DNA of 64,000 bases from Bettongia penicillata ogilbyi (lineage: Eukaryota; Chordata; Mammalia; Diprotodontia; Potoroidae). The notes under the pieces are model-generated. The model saw only the letters and a list, made by a program, of their open reading frames with translations. It had not been told where the DNA came from and searched no databases. Shown here piece after piece: positions 47,428-59,639 of the stretch (within the stretch, counting starts at the first letter, position 1; each line of letters starts with the position of its first letter). The stretch lies in the NCBI GenBank assembly GCA_023548195.1, contig JAJHZJ010000251.1, forward strand, positions 2,084,759 to 2,148,758, given 5' to 3'. The translations under genes and the position numbers were made by a program.

Positions 47428-48845
47428 CTACCAGAAAAAACTCTCGCACACTGTGGTCGTTGCTATGCACAAAGTTCTCCTGGTTCTGCTCCTTTCACTC
47501 AGCATCAGATCATATAAATCCTTCCATGCCTCCCTGAAGTCTTCTTGTTCATCATTTATTATGGTGCAATAGTACTCCATTACATTCATATACCATAATT
47601 TATTCAGCCATTCCCCAATTGATGGGCATCCCCTTGATTTCCAACTTTTGGCTGCTACAAAGAGTGCTGCTATAAATATTTTTGTACACGTGGGACCCTT
47701 CCCCATTTATAAAATCTCTTGGGGATACAGTCCTAGCAGTGATATTTCTGGGACAAAGGGTATGCACACTTTTGTAGCCCTTTGGGCATAGTTCCAAACC
47801 GTTCTCCAGAAGAGTTGGATGATCTCACAGCTCCACCAACAATGAATTAGTGTTCCAACTCTCCCACATCCTCTCCAGCATTTATCATTTTCTTGTTCTG
47901 TCATGTTTGCCAATCTTATAGGTGTGATGTGGTACCTCAGAGTTGGTTTGATTTGCATCTCTCTAATCAATAGTGATTTAGAGCACTTTTTCATATGATT
48001 ATAGATATCTTTGATTTCTTCCCCTGAAAATTGCCTGTTCATATCCTTTGACCATTTATCAATTGGGGAATGACTTGTATGGTTATATATTTGAGTCAGT
48101 TCTCTATATATTCTAGAAATGAGGCCTTTAATCCCAAGCTGAGCCGTAAATTTTTTTTTTTCCCAATTTACTACATCCCTCCAAATTTTGTTTGCATTGG
48201 GTTTGGTTGTGCAAAAACTTTTCAGTTTAAAGTAATCAAAATTATCCATCTTGCATTTCATAATGCTTTCTATCGTTTCTTTAGAAAAAAATTCTTCCCC
48301 TCTCCATAAATCTGATAAATACATTATTCCTTGCTTCTCCAGTTTATTCATGGTATCAATCTTTATACCTAAATCATGACCCATTTGGACTTTATTCTTG
48401 TGTACAGTGTCAGGCATGGGTCTATGCCTAATTTCCGCCACACAGATAACCAGTTTTCCCAGCAATTTTTGTCGAACAGTGAGTTCTTATCCCAGAAGCT
48501 GAGATCTTTGGGTTTATCAAACAGGAGGTTGCTATATTCCTCGCCTACTGTGTCTTGAGTGCCAAGTCTATTCCATTTGTCTACCCCTCTGTTTCGTAGC
48601 CACTACCAAGCGGTTTTGATAATTGCTGCTTGACAATACAATTTGAGGTCTGGTAGTGCTAGGCCACCTTCCCAAGCATTTCTTTCATTAGTCCCTTTGA
48701 TATTCTCGACCTTTTGTTTTTCCAAATGAATTTTGATATTATTTTATCCAGCTCTAGAAAATAATTATCTGATAGCTTAATTGGTATGGCACTAAATAAG
48801 TAAATTAATTTAGGTAGAATTGTCATTTTTATCATATTAGCTCGG
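47428..48845 (-). pseudogene. L1 ORF2 C-terminal half, frameshifted
   Basis: Open segments: 48465-47707 (252 codons) and 47706-47428 (92 codons), in different frames, with a break at the junction. The first holds 'KKFTAQLGIKGLISRIYREL', the cysteine motif CWRGCGRVGTLIHCWWSC (CX3CX7HX4C) and 'IPFVPEISLLGLYPQEIL'; the second runs on with CTKIFIAALFVAAKSW and 'LWYMNVMEYY'. Upstream, 48850-48659 reads [16 protein letters not shown] before a TAG at about 48607 in the block AW*WLRNRG. The RT catalytic domain lies in the lost 5' part. No functional protein. Confidence 0.88.
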
Positions 48846-48862
48846 ACCACTTAAAATCTTTT
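48846..48862. repeat. Target-site duplication of the young L1, right copy
   Basis: Repeat of 46903-46919; the next bases are AGAG, so the target reads TTTT/AG, the typical L1 endonuclease context. Confidence 0.93.
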
Positions 48863-51444
48863 AGAGACACTAAACAATTGCGTAGAGGCCATAACTCTAT
48901 TGTGATTAAGATACTCCAGATTTGTACAGTGCTTTATACTTTGTCCTCGGAGCTTCATGGTTTAACTGTTTTTCTAGCATATATCAAGAATCACTGTCAA
49001 AAAAGAAAGATGAATGATTAAAGAGATAATATAATTAATATTGTTTAATATAATATTGTTATATAGTACAAAATATTATTTATTGCATTGCATTAGAACA
49101 TATTAATTATATTATTTCTTTACCCATCTCTATCCTTGAAGTCTGAGAACTAAAAGGAAAATAAATAGCAGGCTATATAACATTTTTCTTTTCTTTCTAA
49201 AATCTTTCATGTTTCGAATCTGATCAACCCCTAGTTGTTTTTATTCATTCTTGCAGATAAAATTTAACCTGATTCTGTATCCAGAAATGCATCAATTGAC
49301 TAATTTACTTTACTTTAGGTTTAGGTCATGTTTATAACAAAAACAAACCTAGCTCAAAATACAAACAAATGGAAAATTGCTAGCTAATGACAACATCTGC
49401 TATATTATAAATATTCTGGTACATTAATTAAATTTTCAATTTTTCATCTTAGTAGTTTTTGGAAAGATACATATTTTTTCTTGGTTTTTCTCTTAAAAAT
49501 TCATATTAGGCATATTTTATTTATAGATTATCCAACAAAGGAATTTAAGTATTTCTTATGTATAAGGAAGTCAGTGGGTTAGGTGTTACAGATACAACAC
49601 TTTAAACAAAAGAAGTCTGTGTCCCCCAGGAATTTTGTCTGCCTTATGTCACAAAATAAAAAGGACTTGTGAGATAATGTATTCTGTTTTGTACCATAAA
49701 TTATAAGCATATTTTTTTGTACAGATAGAGCCTTGACTCTAGCAAGAAGTTCAACTTCTTTTCATTTTATCATGAAGCATCTGCCTTAGCTTTACAGGTA
49801 AAGAATCCCAAGGTTGCTTTGAGTACTCTTAAGGGAACTGAAGACAAAGGCTTATCTGTGATATGCTTTGTGTCATATAAACACTGAGAGGGGACATTCG
49901 TGAATTCAGTTACTAATTGTCAACAAAAGCATGCAGGCAGTGACAGCAAGAATAAGGATATCATAGGGAATGATGAAGTGTCTCTGAACACACATGTAAC
50001 ATCTCCATGGATCCCCATGAGGAATCAGATGTTATTATGTAATGCTTGGACTGTGGCAGAAAATTCATGATCAAAAAGCTATAGCAAATGGACACCCCAC
50101 CTGTGTTCAAACCATCCTGCCAGTATCAGATCTCGATGTGTTCACAACTTATAAATTCACAGTTCAAGCTTGTTCCCAGCCCCATCTCCCCCTTTAAAGC
50201 TGAGGCTGTTCTCTGCAGGACAGCTGCAATTTAAGACCACATGCATAAAGCTTGATTTGGTAAAAATGAGCTCAGGGAGGAGCATCATTAATTGGAAACA
50301 TGAGAACAAAAGGCTCAAATACTATGTTCTTTCATGCAGCATACTTCTTTTCTCCACTAGTAATGATTGAAAATGAAATATATGTGATGGTTAGAGTCAA
50401 GAACACTGCAGTGGTTTTATAGCGGTGGTAGTCTACACAATTGAAAATAAGACTTTACAATTGTGGCCAAGGAGAATCTTAACTGTTATTCTGTTAGATC
50501 CAAATATCTATAATAGAAGTTGAATTATTTTAGTACTGGCAGGTAGAGATCGCATAAAATTACATTTCAAAATTATAAATCCTGTGGGAGGTTTGAAACA
50601 TTTTTATATCTAAACTTCTCACACTTAAAATCAAAATGATAATAGTAGCAGATAATAGTAGCAGATAATTGTGACAACATACATTGTTCTCTTGCCCCAT
50701 TCATTCTAAATGTTGCTCAAATAAAGCACCAGTCCTGAAATATAAACAGACAAACAGATAAATATTGTGCAACCCTGCAACTCTCTGGGAAAATACATAA
50801 ACTTTCATCTTTACCTACCACTCTTGAGAGGACAAATTTCAAGGAAAACTTCTGAAGTATTCTGAGATCCATTTACTAATCCATCTATCACACCTCCACA
50901 TTAGTATCTAGAAAATATTAGTAATAATGATGCAAAGGAGAGACATGAATTATCAACTCAAGCAATGAAGATTCTTTAATTTATCTATAGACATTTTCCC
51001 CATTATGCCTCACAGAAAAAGAGTTAGTATATAATTTTTAACCCCATGTGTTTAAGAAGTCACAAAAGTGCAAGTTTTCCTTCTTTTCTAAATTGGGAAT
51101 TTCATCATATCTTATGTGAAGGCAGCAAATGACCAACTGTAATAAGTTGGTTAGATTTTATGTAGGTACACAGAGGATGGACTGCAAAACTCCTCTAAGT
51201 TTCTGCTAGCTTCATTCTTCCTTAGTCTAAGGATGCACATTCTTCAGAACTTCAATGGTCTGCTATTTTTCCAGAGTGGATAGTTGCCCACCAATACAGA
51301 TTGCAGACTCTCTCCAACTTAGTAAATAGACACAAAGATTTGCTGTAGTTGAAAGGCTCTTAACAACTTCTTTTGTCACTCCTTCCTCTGTCACACACCA
51401 GGTTGCTTGATGCATGCCTCCTGTCTGCATTCTCTTTTGGAAGC
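48863..51444. other. Unassigned stretch
   Basis: About 2.6 kb with no gene or repeat I can name. A small frame at 50170-50370 has no support. AT-rich. Confidence 0.5.
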
Positions 51445-51690
51445 TAGGTCACAGGTGGATAGAATACTGTTCCTAGAGGCAGAAGAGCCTGAGTTCAAAT
51501 ACCATCTCAAACATACTTACTAGCTGTATTATCCTGGGCAAGTAATTTAACTTGTATTTGCTTCAATTTCCTCATGTATAAATGATTGTAACAAAAGAAC
51601 TTCCTCCTAAGCTTATTATAAAGAAAGAATGAAATAATATATGTAGGGCACTTCAAAAACCTTAAAGCTCTATGTGTTATTATTATTATT
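51445..51690 (+). mobile_element. MAR-type SINE
   Basis: Plus-strand: 'gaagctaggtcacaggtgga' (tRNA-like head), 'gcagaagagcctgagttcaa', 'cctgggcaagtaatttaact', 'tttcctcatgtataaatgat' and a tail ending 'tattattattattt'. Near full length, moderately diverged. Confidence 0.8.
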
Positions 51691-51954
51691 TTTTAGTCTC
51701 TTAATTAAGGCTGCACTATATGTGATCATAAAATTATGTCCTTTGTCTAGATTCCAGGGTATATAGGATCTTTCAGTGATCACTGAGCAACGGAGTCAGC
51801 TTTCTTTGAGAATATTAGTAAAAGGTATGTTTCATCGATTTGTTTTTCATAAATAAAACTGTGATCTAGTATAAATGAAGAGAATTTCACCCCTAGCAAT
51901 TTTCCAGGGAAATCTTCAGTTACTCAGGAATAGCCTTGACTTCTAGTCTTGAGG

Positions 51955-52220
51955 AGAAAATGGGAATATTATGGAGAAAGTACTAGTTCTGAGGTCGGAA
52001 AAAATCTGTATCCAAATCCAAGTTCAACCATTTACTAGAAGTGTGAGCAGGGATTGCTCTCTCATCTTCTCTGAACATCAGTTTCCTCATTTATGAAATG
52101 GAAATATTAACTGAGGTACCTACCTTTCAGAGTTACTATGAGGTTCAAATAAGGTAAAGGCAAAGGATTTTGCAAATTTTAAAGTCCATATAATTGTCTC
52201 CTGTTATTATTATTCAAAGT
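51955..52220 (+). mobile_element. CORE-SINE, second copy nearby
   Basis: Plus-strand pieces 'gttctgaggtcggaaaaaat', 'gttcaaccatttactagaag', 'tttcctcatttatgaaatgg' and 'ctacctttcagagttactat', ending 'ctgttattattattcaa'. Same class as the SINE 270 bases upstream, but less conserved in its head. Confidence 0.7.
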
Positions 52221-53509
52221 GCAGCTCTCCAAAGGATAATGCTTTTCTACATTCTTTTGTAAATCTTAAATAAAATCAGCAGGTTCTCTGGCATATTATT
52301 AAAAACTCCATTTCATTATGGAGACTAGAATATCTTTTGAAAATGAGCAAATGTCTAATGACATTGAAAAATGGAAATATACAACAGATAAAGCTGCTCA
52401 ATAAGGCATATGGTATTTTGGTTTATCTTTTAAAACTACATGAAGAAAATACTTTGGAAGCTGCTGATTTCAATTAGTACGACTAAAATGGCTCATGATT
52501 ATCTATTCAAAGAGAGAATCTTCTCAAGACCTTGAATTAGTAACACACAAAGCATGGGAATTTTCAACAGGGCTGAAACACTGTCCAGCAATTTTACAAA
52601 CAATCTTATCTTCCTCTTTGCAAACTGCCTTCCTCAGTTTATTAAGGGAACCTATGACCAGAATGAATGATGTTTTGACAATTATACAAAGTGATTCAAT
52701 GTTAACAGAAATACAAAATGTAGAAAACTTAAGGGCAATTCCACCATTAAAACACTCTTACAAAAACTTAGAACATTTTGATCATTCATTACACACATTT
52801 ACACACATGGAGGGTAATAATTAAGGGGCATACATCAGTAAAGATAAAATATTAGAGATTAAAATGCATAAAGAATATTTCTATTACTTTGAAGATATGA
52901 AATTTATATTGTCAAATATAAATTTGTGACAAATTTACCTCATGCAAGAAAACTTTATCGTCAAAAAATCTAAATTTAGATTTTTAAAACCAGTAAAAAT
53001 CCAAGGAAGAGAGTTAAGAAAAGGGCATATATTAAATATACTTCTTAAAGAACAGGTCTGACTTGTGCTGAAGAATCTTGTATGACATCATGATGCTCAA
53101 TGATAGACTCTCCTAAAATTGGTATTTAAATCATCTGATGCTCTGATTCTAACTTATCTTTTCAGATTTATATGTCGTAAAATTCTTTACAAACACTAAT
53201 TTTAACTTAATTGTTCTTCATGATACTCAAAGATTCTACATTTCATATCACATTTCTGTGATTTTGCAAAAGCTAGGCCATATTTCTGGAAAGTAATCTC
53301 TTCTTACAATGGCTTTTTAGAATCTTTCACTTTCTTTATGACCTCCACCTTCTATGTGGAACTTTTCCTCATATGACAAGTTCTCCATGTTCACTCTCTC
53401 TTCAAATCATCTTCAATTTTTTGATCTGTGCACATATTATATTGATCCCACTCCATGGCTTTTCTTCCTAACATTTGAAATTATGAATAGCTTCTAGGTG
53501 AAGATCATT
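52221..53509. other. Unassigned stretch
   Basis: Contains a 109-codon open frame at 52495-52824 with no recognised domain, no start context of note and no neighbouring support. Treated as chance. No repeat named. Confidence 0.5.
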
Positions 53510-53985
53510 TTTCTTTTTTCCTTTTTTTTATTTTTATAGATAGTTTCTGGTTTTTTACATGTGTACAGTATCCCATGTCCCACGTATCCTTCTCCTTGCT
53601 ACAGCTGTAGAGTCACCCCACACGAGAAAAAATAATTTTTAAGAGGATTAAAAAAAACAAACAACTCATTGCATTGCAACAATTGCAAATTGAAAAAAGT
53701 CCAAGAACATGCACAATGTGTAACATCTGTAAACCTCCTACATCCATGAAGGGGTGGATTTGGGTTATCTTTTCTGATCTCTTCATTAAAGTTCCACTTG
53801 ATCTTTATGATTTTCTTATATTTATCTTTGGGTTTTTGGAGCTGTGTTTACATTTTTCTAATTATCATGTATACTAAGTGTATTATTTTCTTTGCTCTGC
53901 TTACTTCATTCTGCATAAGTTCACATAGATCTTTCCACGCTTCTTTGTATTTGCTGTATACATGATTTCTTCTTTTTCTTCTGTT
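53510..53985 (-). mobile_element. Old L1 3'UTR fragment
   Basis: T-rich left side (53520-53545), then 'gtgtacagtatcccatgtcc' and, near the right, 'ctctgcttacttcattctgc' with 'gatctttccacgcttctttg', which parallels the antisense of the L1 terminal region at 47460-47545. Different subfamily from the younger L1. No TSD seen. Confidence 0.55.
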
Positions 53986-53994
53986 TTTAATTTA

Positions 53995-54909
53995 ACTTAA
54001 TTTTTTTTGTTAATATAAAATTATTTAACTTCTTACATTCATTTTCACAAAATTTTGGGTTCCAAATTTTCTCCCTAATTGTCTCCTCCCCCCACCTCAA
54101 TACACCGAGCATTTCTAATTTCCCCTATAACCAATCTGCCATCTCTTCTATCCTCCCTCCCTTCTCTTGTCCCCATCTTCTCTTTTGTCCTGTAAGGCCA
54201 GATGACTTTCTATTCCCCATTAACTATATTTCTTATTTCCTAGTAGCAACAAAAATAGGAAGTTGTTCCTCAAACTTTGAGTTCCAAATTCTTCCCATCT
54301 CTCCCTCCCCACCCATTCCCTTTGGGAAGGCAGGAAATTCAATATAGGCCCTATCTGTGTAGTTTTGCAAATGACTTCGATAACAGTTGTGTTGTGTAAG
54401 ACAAACTGTATTTCTCTCCATCCTATCCTGCCCCCCATTGAATCTATTCCGTCTTTTGATCCTGTCCTTCCCCAAAAGTGTTGACTTCAAATTGCTCTCT
54501 CCTCCCATTCCCCTCCCTTCCATTATCCCCCCCCCCACCCTGCTTGTCTCCTTCTCCCCCATTTTCCTGTATGGTGAGATAGGTTTTCATACCAAAATGA
54601 GCGTGCATTTTATTCCTTCCTGTAGTCGAATGTGATGAGGGTAAATTTCATGTTTTTTTCTCAGCTTTCCTCTTTTTCCCTCCACTAAAAAAGTCTCCTG
54701 CTTGCCTCTAGAATGAGAGATAACTTACCCCTTCCCATTTCATTCTCTCTCCTCCTACTACATTTCTCTCTCACCATTTACCTTAATTTCTTTTAAGATA
54801 TGGTCCCACCCTATTCAATTCACTCTGTGCTCTCTGTCTCTGTGTGTGCGTGCATGTGTGTATGTGGGCGTGCACACGTGTGTACATGTGTGCGTGTGCA
54901 TGTGCGTGT

Positions 54910-54949
<40 letters not shown>

Positions 54950-55180
54950 TCCCACTAACTACCCAGATACTGAAAAGTTTTAAGAGTTACAAATATTGTC
55001 TTTCCATGTAAGAATATAAACAGTTCAACTTTGGTAAGTCCCTTATGATTTGGCTTTGCTGTTTACTTTTTCATGCTTCTTCTCATTCTTGTGTTTGAAA
55101 GTAGACTTTTCTTTTCAGCTCTGTTCTTTTCATCAAGAATGCTTGAAAGTCCTCTATTTCATTGAAAGACCATATTTTCG
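53995..55180 (-). mobile_element. HAL1 copy D1, 5'-truncated, inverted half of a pair
   Basis: Minus-strand HAL1: poly-A (T-rich) side at about 54000-54015, the whole 3'UTR with a TG run (54840-54949), and the last 30 or so ORF1 codons (55083-55178, FDFQTQE-type end in minus reading). It is cut at about 55180, where the plus-strand copy D2 begins with no host sequence between. Its cut lies at the ORF1 block 'gaaaatatggtctttcaat', the block that is deleted from D2 at about 56199. Confidence 0.88.
54840..54949. repeat. (TG)n microsatellite inside HAL1 copy D1
   Basis: Longest dinucleotide run of the HAL1 set: interrupted TG/TGCG, then a clean (TG)n of about 16 units at the right end. Confidence 0.93.
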
Positions 55181-55194
55181 AACTGGCTGGGAAA

Positions 55195-56276
55195 ATGGCC
55201 AGAAAAAGGAAGCAAAATAAGACCATAGAGAGGTACTTTGATGGGGCACAAATGTTCCTGCCTTTCAATTCTGATCATGAGGAAATATTCTTACCATCAG
55301 GGAAAGACGTGGAGGGTGGGAACCTCTGTATCCCAGACACCCCAGGTGGATGTCCGGTGGACTCAGGCCAAGGAAGGGCTCAAAAAGGATTTTGAAAAGC
55401 AAGTTAGACCGGTGGAGGAAAAACTGGGAAGAGAAATGAGAGAGATGCAAGAAAAGCATGAAAAACGGGTCAATACCTTGCTAAAGGAGACCCAAGAAAA
55501 TGCTGAAGAAAATAACACCTTGAAAAATAGGCTCACTCAATTGGCAAAAGAGGTTCAAAAAGCCCATGAGGAGAAGAAGGCTTTCAAAAGTAGAATTAGC
55601 CAAATGGAAAAAGAGGTCCAAAAGCTCACTGAAGATAATAGTTCTCTCAAAATTAGAATGGAATAGATGGAGTCTAATCACTTTCTGAGAAACCAAGAAA
55701 TCACCAAACAAAACCAAAAGAATGAAAAAATGGAAGAGAATGTGAAGTATCTCATGGGAAAAACAACTGATCTGAACAATAGATCCAGGAGAGACAATTT
55801 AAAAATTATGGGACTACCTGAAAGCCTTGATCAAAAAAAGAGCCTAGACATCATCTTCCATGAAATTATCAGGGAAAACTGCCCTGATATTCTACAACCA
55901 GAGGGCAAAATAAGCATTCAAGGAATCCATCGATCACTGCCTGAAAGAGATTCAAAAAGAGAAACTCCTAGGAACATTGTAGCCAAATTCCAGAATTCCC
56001 AGGTCAAGGAGAAAATATTGCAAGCAGCTAGAAAGAAACAATTCCAGTATTGTGGAAATACAATCAGGATAACTCAAGATCTAGCAGCTTCTACATTAAG
56101 GGATCGAAGGGTGTGGAATAGGATATTCCAGAAGTCAAAGGAACTAGGACTCAAACCAAGAATCACCTACCCAGCAAAACTGAGTATAATACTTCAGGGG
56201 AAACAGAGGACTTTCAAGCATTCTTGATGAACAGATGAGAGCTGAAAGAAAATTTGACTTTGAAACACAAGAATGA
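55195..56276 (+). pseudogene. HAL1 copy D2 ORF1, stop in the middle
   Basis: ATG at 55195 gives MARKRKQNKTIERYF. A one-base gain near 55318 shifts the frame; the coiled-coil part is open in the next frame to 55663 with heptad-rich 'EENNTLKNRLTQLAKEVQKA'. TAG at 55664-55666 is followed at once by ATG (55667), from which 186 codons are open to 56227: MESNHFLRN, RRDNLKIMGLPES, 'NIVAKFQNSQVKEKIL' and 'ITQDLAAS.LRDRRVW'. A deletion of about 19 bases at 56199 ends the frame. Same domain order as L1 ORF1p. Confidence 0.9.
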
Positions 56277-56410
56277 GAAGAAGCATGAAAAAAGTAAACA
56301 GCAAGGAGAGGTCATAAGGGACTTACCAAAAGTGAACTGTTTACATTCCTACATGGAAAGACAATATTTGTAACTCTTAAAATTTTTCAGTATCTGGGTA
56401 GTTGGTGGGA

Positions 56411-56485
56411 TTATACACACACACATACACACACACGTATACACGTGCACGCACACACACATACACACATGCATTCACATACAGA
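56411..56485. repeat. (CA)n microsatellite inside HAL1 copy D2
   Basis: Interrupted CA/CATA/CGTA run at the same element position as in the other HAL1 copies. Confidence 0.9.
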
Positions 56486-57354
56486 GACAGAGAGCACAGA
56501 GTGAATTGAATCGGAAGTGAGCATATCTTAAAAGAAATTAAGGTAAATGATGAGAGAGAAATGTAGTGGGAGGAAAGAGGGTGAACTGGAATGGGGTAAA
56601 TTATATCTCATTCAAGAGGCAAGCAGGAGACTTTTTAATAGAGGGGAAAAGAGGTGAGCTGAGAAAAAAAAAAACAAGAAGTTTACCCTCATCACATTCA
56701 ATTAAAGGAAGGAATAAAATGTGTACTCATTTTGGTATGAAAACCTATCTTACAATACAGGAAAGTGGGGGATAAGGAGATAAGCAAAGCGGGGGGCATG
56801 ATGGGAGGGAGGGCAATGCGAGGAGGGAGCAATTTGAAGTCAACACTTGGGGAGGGACAGGATCAAAAGACAGAATAGAAACAATGGGGGGCATGATAGG
56901 ATGGTGGGAAATAACAGTTAGTCTTACACAACACGACTATTATCGAAGTCATTTGCAAAACTACACAGATATGACCTATATTGAATTGCTTGCCTTCCCA
57001 AAGGGAATGAGGGGGGAAGCAGGGATGGAAGAAGTTGGAACTCAAAGTTTTAGGAACAACTGTTGAGTATTGTTGTTGCTACTAGGAAAAAAGAAATACG
57101 GTTAATGGGGAATAGAAAGTCATCTGGCCCTACGGGACAAAAGAGAAGATGGGGTCAAGGGAAGGGAGGGATAATAGAAGAGAGGGCAGATTGGTGATAG
57201 GGAAAATTAGAAAGCTCATTGTCCTGGGGTTGGGGGAGGGGAAAAATATGGAGAAAATTTAGAACCCAAAATTTTGTGAATATAAAAAGTTAAATAAATA
57301 AATTTTCTTTAAAAAAGTAAAAGAAAATGAAAGAAAAGAAAAAAAAAGATATAA

Positions 57355-57695
57355 TCTTAAAAAAAAATTCCCAGTAGTCTTTTAAAGTGAAATACTTTCC
57401 ACATTCAGAGAATTAAGTATGAAATTCAATTGCAGAATATAGCAGATCATTTTCTTTTCTGTTCCATTTTGGTTTGTTATATGATTTCTCCCATTCATTT
57501 CAATTCTCCCGAGCAGCATGACTGTGGTGAAAATATATTTAATAGGAATGTATGTGTAGAACTTATGTAAAATTGTATGCTCTCTTTGAGATGGAGGGGG
57601 AAGATAAGGGGAGGGAGAGAAAAAGAAATCTTAGTTATATGGTACTGATTTTGGAACACTGAAAATAAATAAAATTAATAAAATTAAAAAGGGTG
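57355..57695 (+). mobile_element. L1 3' tail joined to HAL1 copy D2
   Basis: L1 3'UTR of the younger family: 'gaaatactttccacattcag', 'catttcaattctcccgagc', the purine-rich block at about 57580-57620 and an end 'gaacactgaaaataaat' with an A-rich tail. It starts about 45 bases after the HAL1 end, across an A-rich stretch. Same order of parts as in the copy C composite. Confidence 0.82.
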
Positions 57696-58123
57696 AAAAT
57701 AAGAAAGAACTCACTGGTATTTTTATACACAGTCTGTGTAATGTTAAATCTATCAGAAGCAATCAGCAGCTGATCATAGAATCTGAAAAGTACCTCTGAC
57801 TGTAAAGGGCAAGTAAATTCCTTCAGTCTGGAATTAAGTCTTTTTAATCTCCAGTACTATAATAAACAACTTAAGGTAAATTCATCAAGGCTTGGGATGC
57901 TGAAATAATAACATGCTTCCTTTTGATTTGTTTTTGCAACATTAATTTCACATACAGTTCACATTCAGTGTTGGACAGTGCTTTTAAATATTCACTTACT
58001 GTATTTTTCATGTGTTGGCAAGTATCTTTTTATTTCCTCTTCTTTGCAGGACAAATACCTTTATTTATCTTTAAAAATATATCTTATATTTGAATTAAAT
58101 AATAAAGGTACTAAATAAAAAAG
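57696..58123. other. Unassigned stretch
   Basis: About 430 bases of host sequence with no recognised gene or repeat. Confidence 0.5.
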
Positions 58124-59480
58124 AGTAAAGCTGAATAGAAAATTTGACTTTCAAATACTAGATTCAAGCACAAAAATGTAAACAGGAAAAGTAAATCATA
58201 AGTGACTTAATAAAGTCAATCTGTTTACATTTCTACATGGAAATATGTTTTAGTAATTCATGAGATTTCTCATTATTCGAAAAGTTAGAAGGAGTATAGA
58301 CAGAGGGCACAAATATTGGTTGAATATGAAGAGATGAGTGAGAAAGTGAGAAGTGTGAGGAGTGAGAAAGAAAGAAGAAAGAGAAAGGATGAGGTAGATT
58401 TGAGTAATTAGCTCACATAAAAGGGACAAAAATAGCTTTTACTGTGTAGGGGCCTGTAGTCAGGGAATATGAGTGTACCTCAATCTCCTCAGAACTGGCA
58501 CATAGATGGAATATCACACATTCAATTGGGTTTAAAAATCTATTTTAGATTACAGGAAAGTAGGAGGGGAGGGAATAAGAAAAGGGAGGCAGTGATAGAA
58601 AGGGCAGATTGGGGAAGATGGGAATCAGAAACAAAACAGTAAAACACTTTTGAGGAGGGACAGGTGAAAGTAGAGAAAGAATGAAATAAATGAAGGAGAG
58701 GGAATAAGATGGAGGGAGGAACAATTAGCAATGGTAACTGAAAAAAAAATTGTAGCAAATTTCTATGATAAAGGCCTCATTTCTCAAACATAGAGAATTG
58801 AGTCAAAATTATAAAAAAAGAGCCATTCCCCAATTGATAAATGATCAAAAATATGATCAGTTTTCACATGAAATAATCAAAGTTATCTATACCCATATTG
58901 AAAAACATACTCTAATTCACTCTTGACAGAAACTACTGTCATACCTATTAGAGGGACTAGTTTATACCTGTTTGATTTGTTAAAAGGACAGAAAAGCTAA
59001 ATGACAAATAATGGAGGCAACGTAAGAAAAATGAAATGTTTTTGCATGCTGATGGAGTTGTGAAATGATTCAACTATATTGTACAGCAATTTGGAACTAT
59101 ACCCAAAGACCTACAAAACCATTCATAGTCTTTTACCTAGCAATACCACTACTAGGTTGGTATTCAAAAAGTGATTTGAAAAAAAACAAAAAGGAAAAGG
59201 ACCTAGATGTGCAGAAGTATTTATAGCAGCTCTTCTCTGGGGAAAAGAATTAGAAATCAAGGGGCTGTCCATCAGTTAGGAAAGGCTGAACAATTTCTGG
59301 TACATGATGAAAATATAGAATATTATTGTAGTCTAAGAAATGATTTGCCTGAAAAGATCTCCATGGGCTGATGCAAAATGAAATGTACACCATGCAAATT
59401 AGAGAAATATTGTAGAATGATTAGCTGTCATGGAATTATCTATTTTTTTAGACAAAATTAGAACATATAATAAGAAAAGA
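58124..59480 (+). mobile_element. L1 with most of ORF2 deleted, second copy
   Basis: Begins in the last ORF1 codons ('aaaatttgactttcaaatac' at about 58139), passes through about 600 bases of purine-rich inter-ORF DNA, then joins the ORF2 terminal third at about 58735-58755 ('aaaaattgtagcaaatttct'), reading on to a 'GKELEIKGLSIS'-type end near 59280, then a short 3'UTR remnant. The join and the inter-ORF wording match the old element at 13065-15085. 5' part missing. Frames broken throughout. Confidence 0.78.
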
Positions 59481-59639
59481 AAAAGAAACATTATAAATTT
59501 AAATATAAAGAAAAGCAAAAAACACATCACGTGCACAACAGAACATAGGAGAGCATATCGAATATATATCAATAACTTATTTTAAGGAGGGATATATTAT
59601 TAAATACTGCTTAGAATGTTGAAAGCTATTCACCTTTTC
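59481..59639. other. Short unassigned stretch
   Basis: AT-rich DNA after the degraded L1 end. No gene. Confidence 0.5.

Larger units (their letters stand above)
46920..48845 (-). mobile_element. 5'-truncated L1 with apparent 3' transduction
   Basis: Minus-strand L1 flanked by a perfect 17-bp TSD. From right to left: ORF2 from the thumb region ('[16 protein letters not shown]'-type start near 48845) to its end near 47428, 3'UTR, an A-rich tail (plus-strand T-rich at about 47050-47090), then about 120 bases of unrelated sequence (46930-47049) with an AATAAA signal, and a second A tail (plus-strand T run at 46916-46924). The second tail, not the first, abuts the TSD. Best preserved ORF2 in the window and the least mutated insertion, so relatively recent. 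Confidence 0.92.
55181..57305 (+). mobile_element. HAL1 copy D2, lacking the 5'UTR
   Basis: Plus-strand HAL1 beginning 14 bases before the ORF1 ATG (55195), running through ORF1 (to 56276), the 3'UTR with a CA run (56411-56485) and an A-rich end at about 57285-57310. It meets the inverted copy D1 at about 55180. Close to copy B: in the C-terminal 180 codons of ORF1 I count about 16 amino-acid differences. Followed directly by an L1 3' tail. Confidence 0.9.

Noticed and set aside
47428..48465. Intact L1 ORF2
   Set aside because: Only the C-terminal part is present; it has a frame break at 47706/47707 and a stop at about 48607, and the endonuclease and RT core are absent.
52495..52824. 109-codon open frame as a possible gene
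   Set aside because: No known domain, no splice or poly-A context seen, and frames of this length are expected by chance in 64 kb.
53995..57305. Twin-priming as the cause of the inverted HAL1 pair
   Set aside because: Twin priming gives an inverted 5' part and a 3' part that do not overlap. Here both arms hold the full 3'UTR.
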